Source: Streptomyces globosus (GTDB lineage Bacteria > Actinomycetota > Actinomycetes > Streptomycetales > Streptomycetaceae). From it: 64,000 nucleotides of DNA. The translations under genes and the position numbers were made by a program. This document shows positions 17,468 to 26,088 of this stretch, one piece after another; the stretch's first letter is position 1; each line of letters starts with the position of its first letter. The notes under the pieces are model-generated. The model was not told the DNA's origin. It made no database searches and saw nothing but the letters and a program-made list of their open reading frames with translations. Where the stretch lies: NCBI RefSeq assembly GCF_003325375.1, contig NZ_CP030862.1:3227501-3291500 (forward strand). Reading direction: 5' to 3'.

Positions 17468-17507
17468 GAGAGGGTGGGGGGAGTCACAGCCGGGCTCCGG
17501 CGGCACC

Positions 17508-17552
17508 GCAAGGGGGCTCCCCGCCCCCTTGCCGTGCGGGGGGCGCACGGCA
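17508..17552 (-). terminator. Two overlapping alternative hairpins
   Basis: GCAAGGGGGC (17508-17517) pairs with GCCCCCTTGC (17523-17532). TGCCGTGCG (17530-17538) pairs with CGCACGGCA (17544-17552). The two stems share bases 17530-17532, so they compete at their edge. They lie just beyond the stop of the 17619-18395 gene, in its direction, and most simply act as its terminator. Confidence 0.5.
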
Positions 17553-17618
17553 GGGGCGGGGAGCGCGGCGGCACGGGAGGGGCGGAGGCGAGGGGGGCGG
17601 GGGGCAGGGGGCCCGCGG

Positions 17619-18395
17619 TCAGCGTTCCGCGGCGGCCACGGGGACCGGCGGGCGGGACAGGCGGGTGAGGGCCGTTTCCGCGCGGTTCGCCTTCAGAGCC
17701 TCGTACGCGAGGCGGAGCGCCTCGGCGCGGACGGGGCGCCGGGCCGCGCAGGCCGACAGGTCGCCGGCGCACTGGAGCTCCCACCGGGGGAACCGGCGCC
17801 GCGCCGTGGCGACGGGGGCGCTGGGCGCGAAGTACAGCATGGTGGTGTTCTCGTGCGGGTTGTGCGCCGAGCCCTCGTAGACCATGAGGCCGGCCGTCTC
17901 CAGCCGGTCGGCGAGCCGGGTGAGGACGGGCTCCTCGGCGCGGGCCATGAACAGCCCGACGTGGTTCTCGAAGCCGTGGACGCGCTCTTCGGAACTCACG
18001 TCGTCCTTGTAGCCGGGGCTGCACCGCGGGAAGAGGAAGACCTCCACCTCGGGCGCGGGGCCGGGCGTGACGCGCAGCCGCGTCACCCGTATGTCGGTGT
18101 CCTCCGGAAGCCAGTGACGCTCCACCAGACGGCGCTTGACCAGCACGCTAGGTATGGTGGCCGAGGCAGCCCACCCGTTCTCGGCGAAGTACGCGAGAGC
18201 GGAATCCACTGTTTCGGGGAACAGTAGTGTCGCGCAATGCGAAACGACGCAACCGCTCTTGATTTCCCGTCGGAGTTCGCCGGGTATCCAGGGCGGCAGG
18301 AGGGCGTCCAGTGATTTGTGGGAGGCGTGGAGGGCGTAGTCAACAGCATGCTGGAGCCGCTGGACGTCGCACGGTTCGAACGTAACGTCATGCAT
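17619..18395 (-). CDS. Unrecognised 258-residue protein
   Basis: The protein starts MHDVTFEPCDVQRLQHAVDYAL and has no signal peptide or membrane segment. It contains possible metal or nucleotide contacts such as SAHNPHENTTMLYF and FENHVGLFMAR, but no motif that I can name. The first third of the gene is clearly less GC-rich than its neighbours (for example around 18160-18350), hinting at recent acquisition or a special expression level. It is divergent from the flavin monooxygenase, with a shared 190-base control region, and may belong to the same pathway. Confidence 0.6.
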   Translation of the reverse strand: MHDVTFEPCDVQRLQHAVDYALHASHKSLDALLPPWIPGELRREIKSGCVVSHCATLLFPETVDSALAYFAENGWAASATIPSVLVKRRLVERHWLPEDTDIRVTRLRVTPGPAPEVEVFLFPRCSPGYKDDVSSEERVHGFENHVGLFMARAEEPVLTRLADRLETAGLMVYEGSAHNPHENTTMLYFAPSAPVATARRRFPRWELQCAGDLSACAARRPVRAEALRLAYEALKANRAETALTRLSRPPVPVAAAER

Positions 18396-18473
18396 GTCGC
18401 AGCCTTTCTGTTGCCGACACCTCGATTAAAGCCATGTCACCCGTCAGGAGGCACACGGCCGTACTCTGAACGG

Positions 18474-18506
18474 GTGAGGGTGAGTTGTTGACCTGCACAC
18501 CTTCAC
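18474..18506. promoter_or_regulatory. Candidate operator in a divergent control region
   Basis: GTGAGGGTG (18474-18482) and CACCTTCAC (18498-18506) form an inverted repeat with one mismatch and a 15-base spacer, centred about 95 bases upstream of the monooxygenase start. It lies between two divergent genes, so one regulator could control both. No regulator gene is adjacent. Confidence 0.3.
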
Positions 18507-18585
18507 TTCGCCCGAACGCGGCGGTGGTGCCTTTCCGACAACCGCCGCAGTTTGCGGGCAGGGGTCTTTCTCGGGAGGTAAGGGA

Positions 18586-19902
18586 ATGTCTCTGGTCGGC
18601 ACGCGGAATCCTCCGCGCATCCTCATAGCCGGCGCCGGAATCGGCGGATTGACGACCGCGCTGAGTCTTCATGCGGCGGGACTGCGCGACGTGCGGATCG
18701 TGGAGGCGTGCCCGAATCTCCGGGCCGTCGGGGCGGGAATCAACCTCCAGCCCGCCGCCGTCCGCGAACTCACCGAACTCGGCCTCGGCCAGGCCCTCGA
18801 CGCCTGCGCCGTGGCCACCGGCCGCCTGGAGTTCCACCACCGCTACGGCGGCCTGATCTGGTCCGAGCCCCGCGGCCGCGACGCCGGCTACCACTGGCCG
18901 CAGTACTCGGTGCACCGCGCGGCCCTCCAGGAGCTGCTCCTCGCCGCCGTGCGCGAACGCCTGGGCCCGCAGGCCCTGTCCACCGGCCGCAGGCTCCTCC
19001 GCTACGAGCACGCAGGCGAGACCGCCCGGGGCCGCAAGACAGCCCCGGCCGCAGTCCTCGCCTTCCTGGACGGGGAGACCGAGCCGACCGCCTGCGACCT
19101 GCTCATCGGCGCCGACGGCATCAACTCGGCCGTGCGGGCCACGATGTACCCCGACGAGGGCCCGCCCCTGCGCAACGGCATCTCCATGTGGCGCGGCGTC
19201 ACGGAGGCGCCGCCCTTCCTCGACGCCCGCACCATGGTCATCATCGGCTGCAACGCGCGCGTCAAGGCCGTCGTCTACCCCGTCACCAGGCCCGGCCCGG
19301 ACGGCCGCTGCCTGCTCAACTGGGTCGTCGAGGCCCGCACGGCCGACGACCCGTCCGCGGACGACCCGCGCGGCGGAGCCGACTGGGACCGCTCCGTCCC
19401 CGCCGACGAGGTCCTCGCCCACCTCGACGGCTGGCGCAGCGACTTCCTCGACCTGCACGCCGTCGTCTCCGCGGCCCCCCTCATCGGGCGCTACCCGATG
19501 ATCGACCGCGACCCGCTGCCCACCTGGCGCGACGGCCGCGCCGTCCTGCTCGGCGACGCCGCCCACCCCGTCTACCCGACCGGCTCCAACGGCGCCTCGC
19601 AGGCCATCGTCGACGCCCGCGTCCTCGCCTGGGCGCTCGCCCGCCACGGCGTGGAGCAGGCCCTCGCCCGGTACGAGGCCACCCGCCTCCCGCAGACCAC
19701 CCGCGTCCTCGGCGCGCACCGCCGCCTGGAACCCGACCCGGTGCTCCGGCAGGTCGAGGCGCTCGCCCCCGACGGCTTCCGCGACATCCGGCACGTGCTG
19801 CCCGACGACCGGCTCGACGACATCCGCTCCTGCACGCGCCAGGTCACCGGAACCGACGCCACCGCGCTCAACGAGCGGTCCTCCTGGAGCGTGACCGCAT
19901 GA
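18586..19902 (+). CDS. PhzS-like FAD-dependent aromatic monooxygenase
   Basis: 438 residues. The N-terminal FAD-binding GxGxxG loop is ILIAGAGIGGLTTALSLHAAG, the DG motif is LIGADGINSAVR, and the second FAD motif is AVLLGDAAHPVYPTGSNGASQ. Together they place it in the class A flavoprotein hydroxylases, closest by feel to PhzS and salicylate hydroxylase-like enzymes. These use NAD(P)H and oxygen to hydroxylate an aromatic ring. The ATG at 18586 has GGGAGG upstream. Its stop overlaps the start of the next gene by ATGA, so the two are cotranslated. The aromatic substrate is not evident from the neighbours. Confidence 0.85.
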   Translation: MSLVGTRNPPRILIAGAGIGGLTTALSLHAAGLRDVRIVEACPNLRAVGAGINLQPAAVRELTELGLGQALDACAVATGRLEFHHRYGGLIWSEPRGRDAGYHWPQYSVHRAALQELLLAAVRERLGPQALSTGRRLLRYEHAGETARGRKTAPAAVLAFLDGETEPTACDLLIGADGINSAVRATMYPDEGPPLRNGISMWRGVTEAPPFLDARTMVIIGCNARVKAVVYPVTRPGPDGRCLLNWVVEARTADDPSADDPRGGADWDRSVPADEVLAHLDGWRSDFLDLHAVVSAAPLIGRYPMIDRDPLPTWRDGRAVLLGDAAHPVYPTGSNGASQAIVDARVLAWALARHGVEQALARYEATRLPQTTRVLGAHRRLEPDPVLRQVEALAPDGFRDIRHVLPDDRLDDIRSCTRQVTGTDATALNERSSWSVTA

Positions 19903-20963
19903 CCGCCCACCGCCCACCCGGCCCCCGCACGCGCCGCCCCTCCGCCGGCCGTACGGGCGGCCCCCGCGCCGCCGGGGCGGCCGCCGGCGGGCTCGCCGGA
20001 GCCGCCGTCCTCCTCGCCGTCCTGCTGCCCGCGCTCGCCCCACCCGCCGCCACCGCGACCGCCGAAGCCCGCCCCGCGGCCACGGCGGCCGACGCGGCCG
20101 CCTGCACCGGGGAGGGAGCGGCGGCCACCGACGGCGGGCGCACCTGCACCCGGTACGGGCCCGCCGCGCGACTCGGCCGCGGCACCGTCCGCACGTACAC
20201 CGCATACGCCGGCGGCGTCCCCAAGGAACTCGGCGTGTCCCTCGGTGCAGCAGCGCTCACCGCCCTCCCCTCCGCCCCCACCGACGGCCGGCACTGCCAC
20301 GACGCCGACGGCGACGGCAGCACCGACACCCGCCACGAGTGCGTCGGCGGCCACAGCCTCGAACTGGCCCTGCCCGCAGCGCCGCCCGACGCGCCCGGAC
20401 TGCCGTACCAGTGGGCCCTGTTCAACTGGAACCCGCACGGCCACAGCCCGCACGGCCGCTACGACGTCCCCCACTTCGACGTGCACTTCTACCTCGTCCC
20501 GCGCGAGGTCCGCGCCGCCATCCGCACCGGCAGCTGCGCCCTCCTCATCGACTGCGGCCAGCTCGCCGAGGCGGCCGAGCCGGTGCCGGCCGCCTTCCTG
20601 CCGGCCGGGTACCCGGCGAGCAGCCCGCAGACCGCCGAGGGCGCCATGGGCGCCCACCTTGACAGCCGCCCGCCGACCTCGGGCACGCTCAGCGGCCAGA
20701 CGTTCATCTACGGGGCGTACGGCGGTGAGATCGTCTTCATGGAGCCCATGCTCACCAAGGACTTCCTGCTGCGGCACCGCACGCCGGCCGGGCACCGCAC
20801 CTGCGAGCCCGTTCCCCAGCCGGCGGCCTGGCGGATCCCGGGCTGGTACCCCACCCGCTACTGCACCGCCTACCGTCCCGCCGAACGCGACTACACCGTC
20901 TCCCTGACGGACTTCGCCCCCTCGGCAGGCCTGCGCGGCCACGCCGCCGCCGACGCCCCCTGA
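19899..20963 (+). CDS. Secreted DUF5602-like protein
   Basis: 354 residues with a long basic, Pro-rich N-terminus and then a hydrophobic segment (AAVLLAVLLPALAPPAATATA, about 32-55), consistent with export, perhaps through Tat or Sec. The mature part contains GGHSLELALP, FNWNPHGHSPHGRYDVPHFDVHFYLV and EPMLTKDFLL. This resembles DUF5602/TTHB210-type proteins with a histidine-rich patch that could bind metal. Cysteines in pairs suggest disulfides. Overlap with the monooxygenase gene suggests a linked function. Its role in the family is unknown to me. Confidence 0.6.
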   Translation: MTAHRPPGPRTRRPSAGRTGGPRAAGAAAGGLAGAAVLLAVLLPALAPPAATATAEARPAATAADAAACTGEGAAATDGGRTCTRYGPAARLGRGTVRTYTAYAGGVPKELGVSLGAAALTALPSAPTDGRHCHDADGDGSTDTRHECVGGHSLELALPAAPPDAPGLPYQWALFNWNPHGHSPHGRYDVPHFDVHFYLVPREVRAAIRTGSCALLIDCGQLAEAAEPVPAAFLPAGYPASSPQTAEGAMGAHLDSRPPTSGTLSGQTFIYGAYGGEIVFMEPMLTKDFLLRHRTPAGHRTCEPVPQPAAWRIPGWYPTRYCTAYRPAERDYTVSLTDFAPSAGLRGHAAADAP

Positions 20964-21072
20964 CACCCGCGGCCCCGGCGCACCCGCGTGGCGCAGCCGG
21001 GGCCCACGGCAGACAGCCGCCACAATCAGACTGTCGTTTATGCCGTCTTGTCACCCATTTGGGGGCTTGTCC

Positions 21073-22110
21073 ATGTACGCAGCCGTCGTCCACGCCCTGG
21101 GAGAACCACCCCGGTACGCAACGGTGCCCGAACCGGCCCCCGCCGCCGGCGAGGTCGTCGTGGAGGTACTGGCCGCGGCGCTGTACCCGCTCGTGCGCTC
21201 CTTCGCCTCGGGCGGCCACTACACCGGCGCCACGGCGCTGCCGCTCGTCCCCGGCTTCGACGCGGTCGCCCGCACCGCCGGCGGCGAACTCGTCTACGTC
21301 CCCGGGCTGGAGCCCCCGCACGGCACCATGGCCGAGCGCATCGCCGTGCCCGCCACCGCCCTCATGCAGCTGCCCGACGGGCTCGACCCGGTCGCCGTCG
21401 CCGCTGCCGTCAACCCCGCCTCGTCCGCGTGGATCGCGCTGCGCGAACGCGGCCGGCTCCGCACCGGGGAAACCGTCCTCGTGCTCGGCGCCACCGGGAA
21501 CGCCGGCCGGGCCGCGGTCCGCCTCGCGCGCGACCAGGGGGCGGGAACCGTCGTCGCGGCCGGACGGGACCGGGAGGCGCTGCGGCGCACCGAGGAGCTC
21601 GGAGCCGACCGCACCGTGTCCCTGACCGGGCCGGACGAGGACGTCGCCGCCGCGTTCGGCGCCGCGGCGGCCGAGGCCGACCTCGTCCTGGACTACCTGT
21701 GGGACCGGCCCGCCGAACTCGCCCTCGACGGGATCCTCCGCCACCGCGCCGACCTCGCGCGGCCCCTGCGCTGGGTGCAGGTCGGCTCGGCCGCCGGCGC
21801 CGACATGACCCTCCCCGCCGCCTGGCTGCGCAAGGCCGACGTCCACGTCTGCGGCAGCGGCCTCGGCTCCATCTCAGGCGCCCGACGCACCGCCTGCCTG
21901 CGCGAACTGCTCGACCGGCTGCCCGCCCTGGAACCCACCACCGAGCCCGTCACCGTGCCGCTGGCCGACGTGGAGACCGCCTGGCAGGCCCCCGTGCGCT
22001 CCGGCACCCGCATCGTGTTCACCACCCCCGCGGCCGAAGCGGACCCCGCCGCCGGCACCCGCCGCCGGGCCGCGTCCGCCGAAGGCACCGGAACACGCGA
22101 AGCCGTCTGA
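21073..22110 (+). CDS. MDR-family NADP-dependent oxidoreductase (quinone-reductase/alcohol-dehydrogenase-like)
   Basis: 345 residues from the ATG at 21073, which has TTGGGGG upstream; an in-frame ATG at 21040 would add eleven residues. GroES-like N-terminal domain, then the nucleotide-binding VLVLGATGNAGRAAVRLARDQ near residue 140 and VAAGRDREALRRTEELGAD. It lacks the zinc-ligand cysteines of classical alcohol dehydrogenases, so it should reduce an enone or quinone with NADPH. It may work with the upstream monooxygenase, but about 110 bases separate them. Confidence 0.8.
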   Translation: MYAAVVHALGEPPRYATVPEPAPAAGEVVVEVLAAALYPLVRSFASGGHYTGATALPLVPGFDAVARTAGGELVYVPGLEPPHGTMAERIAVPATALMQLPDGLDPVAVAAAVNPASSAWIALRERGRLRTGETVLVLGATGNAGRAAVRLARDQGAGTVVAAGRDREALRRTEELGADRTVSLTGPDEDVAAAFGAAAAEADLVLDYLWDRPAELALDGILRHRADLARPLRWVQVGSAAGADMTLPAAWLRKADVHVCGSGLGSISGARRTACLRELLDRLPALEPTTEPVTVPLADVETAWQAPVRSGTRIVFTTPAAEADPAAGTRRRAASAEGTGTREAV

Positions 22111-22174
22111 CGTCGCGGCCCCGCCGGGCCGTACCAGCGGCGGCGGCGTCGGCCCCGGCCCCGGACATGTCACA

Positions 22175-22208
22175 GGGCCGCCCGGCGCTCCGTTGCGCCG
22201 GGCGGCCC
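22175..22208. terminator. Perfect 14-bp bidirectional terminator hairpin
   Basis: GGGCCGCCCGGCGC and GCGCCGGGCGGCCC pair perfectly around TCCGTT. The hairpin sits between the convergent oxidoreductase (ends 22110) and P450 (ends 22269) genes, so it probably stops transcription from both sides. Confidence 0.75.
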
Positions 22209-22268
22209 GGTCCGGGGGCCCGACGGCCGGCGGCCCCTCAGGGCCCAGGGGCTCTGGGGCTCGGCGGC

Positions 22269-23531
22269 TCAGGGCCTGATGTCGTCGCAGGCGACCACCA
22301 GGTGCCGCGGCCCGCGCAGCACCGCGTTCTGCCGGTAGGGCGGCGGGTCCTCCAGCAGCCGCGGGTTGTGCAGCCGGCGCGCCAGCTCGCTCAGCGCGAG
22401 CTGCGCCTCCAGCCGCGCCAGCGGCGCGCCGAAGCAGCTGTGGATGCCGCTGCCCAGTCCCAGGTGCTGGATGTCCCTGCGGTCGGGGTCGAAGCGGTCG
22501 GGGTTCTCGAAGCGCTTCGGGTCCCGGTTCCCCGCCGCCAGCACCAGCCACATCGGCGCCCCCTTGGGGATGGTCACCCCGCACACCTCGATGTCGCAGA
22601 GGGGCGTGCGCTGCGGCAGCAGCTGGACCGGCGGCTCGTACCGCAGCAGCTCCTCCACCAGCGGCACCGCCAGCTGCGGCTCCCGCCGCAGCCGCTCCAG
22701 CACGTCCGGATGGCGCAGGAGCGTCAGCATGCCGTTCGTGATCAGGTTGACGGTCGTCTCATGGCCGGCGATCAGCAGCAGCGCCGCCGTGCTGAGCAGC
22801 TCCATCGTCGACATCGTCTCGCCCTGGCCGTGCCCGGCCGCCAGTTGGGACAGCATGTCGTCGCCGGGGTTCTTGCGCCGCTCCTCGATCAGGCCGGCCA
22901 GGTACATGCCCAGTTCCATCCGGGCGCTGCTCGTCGCCTTCTCCCGCTGCTCCGCGTCGGCGTCCGGATCGGGGTCCAGGCTCGCGGCGAGCGTGTCGGC
23001 CCACACGTGGAAGCGGGCCTCGTCCTCCCGCGGCACACCGAGCAGCCGGCAGATCACCGTCACCGGGAACGGGTACGAGAACTGGTCGACCAGGTCGATG
23101 CCGTTCCCGTCCCCCTCACCGGATCTGCTCCTGCCGTCCGCCAGCCCGTCGATCAGGCCCTTCACGATCGACCCCAGCTCCCCCCGCATCCCGTCGATGC
23201 GGCGCGGCGAATGGGGCGGCCCGAACGGCCGGTTCGTCATCCGGCGCAGCCGGTCGTGCTCGGGCGGGTCCAGCTTCAGGAAGCTCGGCGGCAGCTGCTG
23301 CTCGCCCTCCTCCTGCCCGGCCAGCGGGTCGCCGGCCGCCGCGCCGCGGTTGCGGGTGTCGGAGCTCAGGCGCGGGTCGTGCAGCAGGCCGTGGATCTCG
23401 TGGTACGTGCTGACCACGTACGGCCCCTCCCCGTCGTGGAAGACGGGCGTCCTGCGCAGCTCCTCGTACAGCGGGTACGGGTTCGCGCGGTTCGAGTAGT
23501 CCAGGATCTGACTCAGGATCCCTTGCTTCAT
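22269..23531 (-). CDS. Bacterial cytochrome P450
   Basis: 420 residues with all P450 signatures. The I-helix oxygen motif is LLIAGHETT, the K-helix ExxR is in VEELLRYEPPVQLLPQR, and the heme loop LGLGSGIHSCFGAPLAR has Cys366 as iron ligand. The shape is that of CYP105/107-type soluble actinobacterial enzymes that hydroxylate terpenes, macrolides or xenobiotics. It ends an operon with its own ferredoxin and ferredoxin reductase upstream. Such complete sets are uncommon and imply a self-sufficient redox pathway. A charged insertion (DGRSRSGEGDGNG) lies near residue 135. Confidence 0.92.
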   Translation of the reverse strand: MKQGILSQILDYSNRANPYPLYEELRRTPVFHDGEGPYVVSTYHEIHGLLHDPRLSSDTRNRGAAAGDPLAGQEEGEQQLPPSFLKLDPPEHDRLRRMTNRPFGPPHSPRRIDGMRGELGSIVKGLIDGLADGRSRSGEGDGNGIDLVDQFSYPFPVTVICRLLGVPREDEARFHVWADTLAASLDPDPDADAEQREKATSSARMELGMYLAGLIEERRKNPGDDMLSQLAAGHGQGETMSTMELLSTAALLLIAGHETTVNLITNGMLTLLRHPDVLERLRREPQLAVPLVEELLRYEPPVQLLPQRTPLCDIEVCGVTIPKGAPMWLVLAAGNRDPKRFENPDRFDPDRRDIQHLGLGSGIHSCFGAPLARLEAQLALSELARRLHNPRLLEDPPPYRQNAVLRGPRHLVVACDDIRP

Positions 23532-23560
23532 GACAGGTCCTCCGGGGGACGTACGGGCGG

Positions 23561-24952
23561 TCAGTTCCCGGCGGGGGTGAAGGTCATCCGGCGGTCGGCC
23601 GGCGAGTACCCGCTGAGGGTCACCGTCGGGCCGTGCGTGGGGATTGACGGGTCCGGGAACTCCGCCGGCACCGGCCGGCTGCCCTCGGGGCGCCGGTCGA
23701 CGTTCGTGAACTCGGGCGGGAAGGGCGCCGTCGCCTCGATCTGCCGCTGGTAGAAGTCCAGCCAGCGCGCGTTGTCGAAGGTGACCGCCCCGATGATCCG
23801 GCCCTGGTAGCCGTACACCCCCGCGAACCGGCGCTCGCCCAGGGACCCCTGAGTGATCATGATCTCGGTGCCCATCGTCGGGACGCCGACGGACTTGACG
23901 TTCACCCCGAACTGGGAGGACCAGAAAGCGGGAACCCAGATGTGCGGGCGCCGGCCGGCGCTGTTGCTGAGCATGTTGTGGGCCGCCGTCTCGGCCTGCG
24001 AGACCGCGTTCCCCCAGTGCTCCAGCGACAGGAACTGGTAGCCGAACAGCGGGTGCGGCGAGCGGGCGACATCGCCCGCCACGTAGATGTCGTCGGTGAC
24101 GATGCCCGTGATGCCGAACGCGCGGCAGCCGGCGTCGCAGGCGATGCCGCGCGGTCCCGCGCCGAGCCCGGAGCCGGCCAGCCACTCGGTGTTGCGCTGC
24201 GCGCCCAGGCACACCACGACCACGTCGCACTCGACGACCGCGCCGTCGGAGAGGTGCGCGGCCCGGACCCGGCCGCCCGCATCGCCTTCGAGGCGGGTGA
24301 CCATCACCCCGGTGCGCAGGTCCACCCCGTGCTCGCGGTGCATCCCGGCGGCCACCGCCCCGATCACCCCGCCGAGCGCGCCGACCAGCGGGGCGTCGGC
24401 CCGCTCCGCGACCGTGACCTCCAGGCCGCGCTCCCGGCAGGCCGAGGCGATCTCGGAGCCGGTGAACCCGGCGCCGATGACCAGGACGCGGCGCGGCCCG
24501 GCCTCCAGCCGCCGCGCCAGGCCGGCGCCGTCCGCGCGGGTGCGGAGCACGAACACGCCGTCGAGTTCGCCCTCCGCCTCGTTCGGCCACGGCCGGGCCC
24601 GCACGCCGGTGGCGATCAGCAGCCGGTCGTAGGGCACCTCGTCGCCGTCGGCGAGCTTCACCCGGCGCCCGGCCATGTCGAGGCCACTCGCGGGCACGCC
24701 GAGGCGCCACTCCGCCTCGATCGCGCGGCGGCGCGGCAGCGCCGTGTTCTCGGCTCTGGCCATGCCCAGCAGTACCTGTTTGGACAGGGGCGGCCGGTCG
24801 TACGGCTCGTACGGCTCGTCCCCGACCATCGTCAGGGTGCCCTTGAAGCCCTTCTCCCGCAGGGTCTCCGCGGCCCGCAGGCCGGCCAGCGAGGCACCCA
24901 CGACGACGATCCGCCCGCTCCTCTTGAGGGCCTCCAGCTCCGACTCAGGCAT
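23561..24952 (-). CDS. NAD(P)H-dependent ferredoxin reductase (FAD)
   Basis: 463 residues of the putidaredoxin-reductase/rubredoxin-reductase type. It has FAD loop VVVGASLAGLRAAETLR, YDRPPLSK, NAD(P) loop VLVIGAGFTGSEIASACRERG, and the second FAD motif DDIYVAGDVAR. The C-terminal extension of about 60 residues beyond the usual length (EFPDPSIPTHGPTVTLSG) is unusual. It passes electrons from NAD(P)H to the small ferredoxin encoded just upstream, whose gene it overlaps by eight bases, and so to the P450. Note FWSSQFGVNVKSVG in the C-terminal dimerisation domain. Confidence 0.9.
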   Translation of the reverse strand: MPESELEALKRSGRIVVVGASLAGLRAAETLREKGFKGTLTMVGDEPYEPYDRPPLSKQVLLGMARAENTALPRRRAIEAEWRLGVPASGLDMAGRRVKLADGDEVPYDRLLIATGVRARPWPNEAEGELDGVFVLRTRADGAGLARRLEAGPRRVLVIGAGFTGSEIASACRERGLEVTVAERADAPLVGALGGVIGAVAAGMHREHGVDLRTGVMVTRLEGDAGGRVRAAHLSDGAVVECDVVVVCLGAQRNTEWLAGSGLGAGPRGIACDAGCRAFGITGIVTDDIYVAGDVARSPHPLFGYQFLSLEHWGNAVSQAETAAHNMLSNSAGRRPHIWVPAFWSSQFGVNVKSVGVPTMGTEIMITQGSLGERRFAGVYGYQGRIIGAVTFDNARWLDFYQRQIEATAPFPPEFTNVDRRPEGSRPVPAEFPDPSIPTHGPTVTLSGYSPADRRMTFTPAGN

Positions 24953-25154
24953 CGGCGGCCTCCGCGTCCTCGACGAGGATGGCCTGCACGGGGCACGCCG
25001 CGGCCGCCTGGGCGACCCGCTCCCGCTGGGCGGCCTCGGCCTGCGGGTCGTACAGCAGCCCTTCGTCGCCGTGCATGGCGAAGACGTCGGGGGCCAGGAA
25101 GGCGCACTGGGCGTACCCCTGGCATCGGTTCAGATCGACGACGAGTCTGAGCAA
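24945..25154 (-). CDS. Small [3Fe-4S]-type ferredoxin
   Basis: 69 residues from a TTG start at 25154, with AAAGGA seven bases upstream. Cys11 and Cys17 (CQGYAQC) and Cys54 (CPVQAI) match the P450-associated ferredoxins of Streptomyces, which hold a 3Fe-4S cluster with three cysteines. It is the first gene of the P450 operon. It overlaps the reductase by eight bases and would donate electrons to Cys366 heme of the P450 in the same operon. Confidence 0.88.
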   Translation of the reverse strand: MLRLVVDLNRCQGYAQCAFLAPDVFAMHGDEGLLYDPQAEAAQRERVAQAAAACPVQAILVEDAEAADA

Positions 25155-25248
25155 GGTGCGGTCCTTTCACTGGCCCCCGCGCTTCCCCGGGCCAGCGTGC
25201 GGCCTGCGGCCCGGGAAGGCCCGCCGGGGGGTGCCGTTGGAGTGAGGG

Positions 25249-25893
25249 CTACGCGGCCGTCCGACGCCGGCGCCGGGCCGCACGCAGGATGTACACGCTG
25301 ACGGCCAGGGCCCATGCCGGGAAGACCAGCTCGGTCCACGGCACGGCCGAGCCGACGAACAGCAGGACCAGCCCCGCGGCATAGCCCGCGGCGGTCAGCC
25401 CGCGCGGCATGACGCCCATGCGCCGTCCGATCGCCGACGTCGCGAACACGAAGACCGCGGCCATCCGCATGGCGTAGGTGGTCATCAGCGTGTAGGCGAA
25501 GTGACGGCCGAACGACTCGGGCTCACCGGCGGAGAGCACGGTCCCGGCCGCGGCCGTGGCGGCGAAGAGGGACGCGACGAAGACCAGCCCGCTGCCGAGG
25601 AAGACCGTCGCGAAGAACCGGTCCTCCGCCGCTCCGGTGTGCTCGCGCAGCGCCCCCATGAACCACAGGAAGGCGATCCCGGCGAACGGGACGAGCTCGA
25701 CCGCCGCCCGCAGCGCACCCTCCCGGCCCGGCGCGACGGCCACGGAGGCCCCGCCGCCGCCCGACGGCAGAGCGGACCGTACGAGGACGATGGCGGCGGC
25801 GAGCAGCACGGCGAAGGCCACTCCGGCGAGGCCCGCGGCCCCCGGCGTGCCCAGCCGCGTCTCCGACGGTGCATCCGGCAGGGTTTCTCTCAT
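25249..25893 (-). CDS. Multi-pass membrane protein of unknown function
   Basis: 214 residues from the ATG at 25893, with about six hydrophobic segments (for example LAGVAFAVLLAAAIVLVRSAL, IAFLWFMGAL, VFLGSGLVFVASLFAATAAA). There is a short cytoplasmic N-terminus and an Arg-rich C-terminus (LRAARRRRRTAA), so the C-terminus is inside. The family is not recognised. It lies upstream of the ferredoxin gene with a 94-base gap and may be a separate transcript. Confidence 0.65.
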   Translation of the reverse strand: MRETLPDAPSETRLGTPGAAGLAGVAFAVLLAAAIVLVRSALPSGGGGASVAVAPGREGALRAAVELVPFAGIAFLWFMGALREHTGAAEDRFFATVFLGSGLVFVASLFAATAAAGTVLSAGEPESFGRHFAYTLMTTYAMRMAAVFVFATSAIGRRMGVMPRGLTAAGYAAGLVLLFVGSAVPWTELVFPAWALAVSVYILRAARRRRRTAA

Positions 25894-26088
25894 GCCCCCA
25901 GCAAGCCGCCGCCGGCGCCGCACTGCCAGCGGGACCGCGCACTCGGGTGAGGGGCGCCGCACCCCGCCAGGGCGGCCGCCGCACGCCGCGTCACCGGCGA
26001 GTCATCGCCGACCTCGCCGGCGAACTCGGCGAGGCCCCGGGCGGCGCCGCGGCCCCCTGACCCGGGGCCCGGCGGCCGCCGGGCCCCG

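Noticed and set aside
18360..18380. GGTTCGAAC-like sequence as a tRNA T-arm
   Set aside because: It lies inside the 17619-18395 coding frame and no acceptor, D-arm or anticodon stem can be drawn around it.
17619..25154. A complete biosynthetic gene cluster
   Set aside because: No core enzyme (PKS, NRPS, terpene cyclase, RiPP precursor) is visible; only tailoring-type enzymes are.
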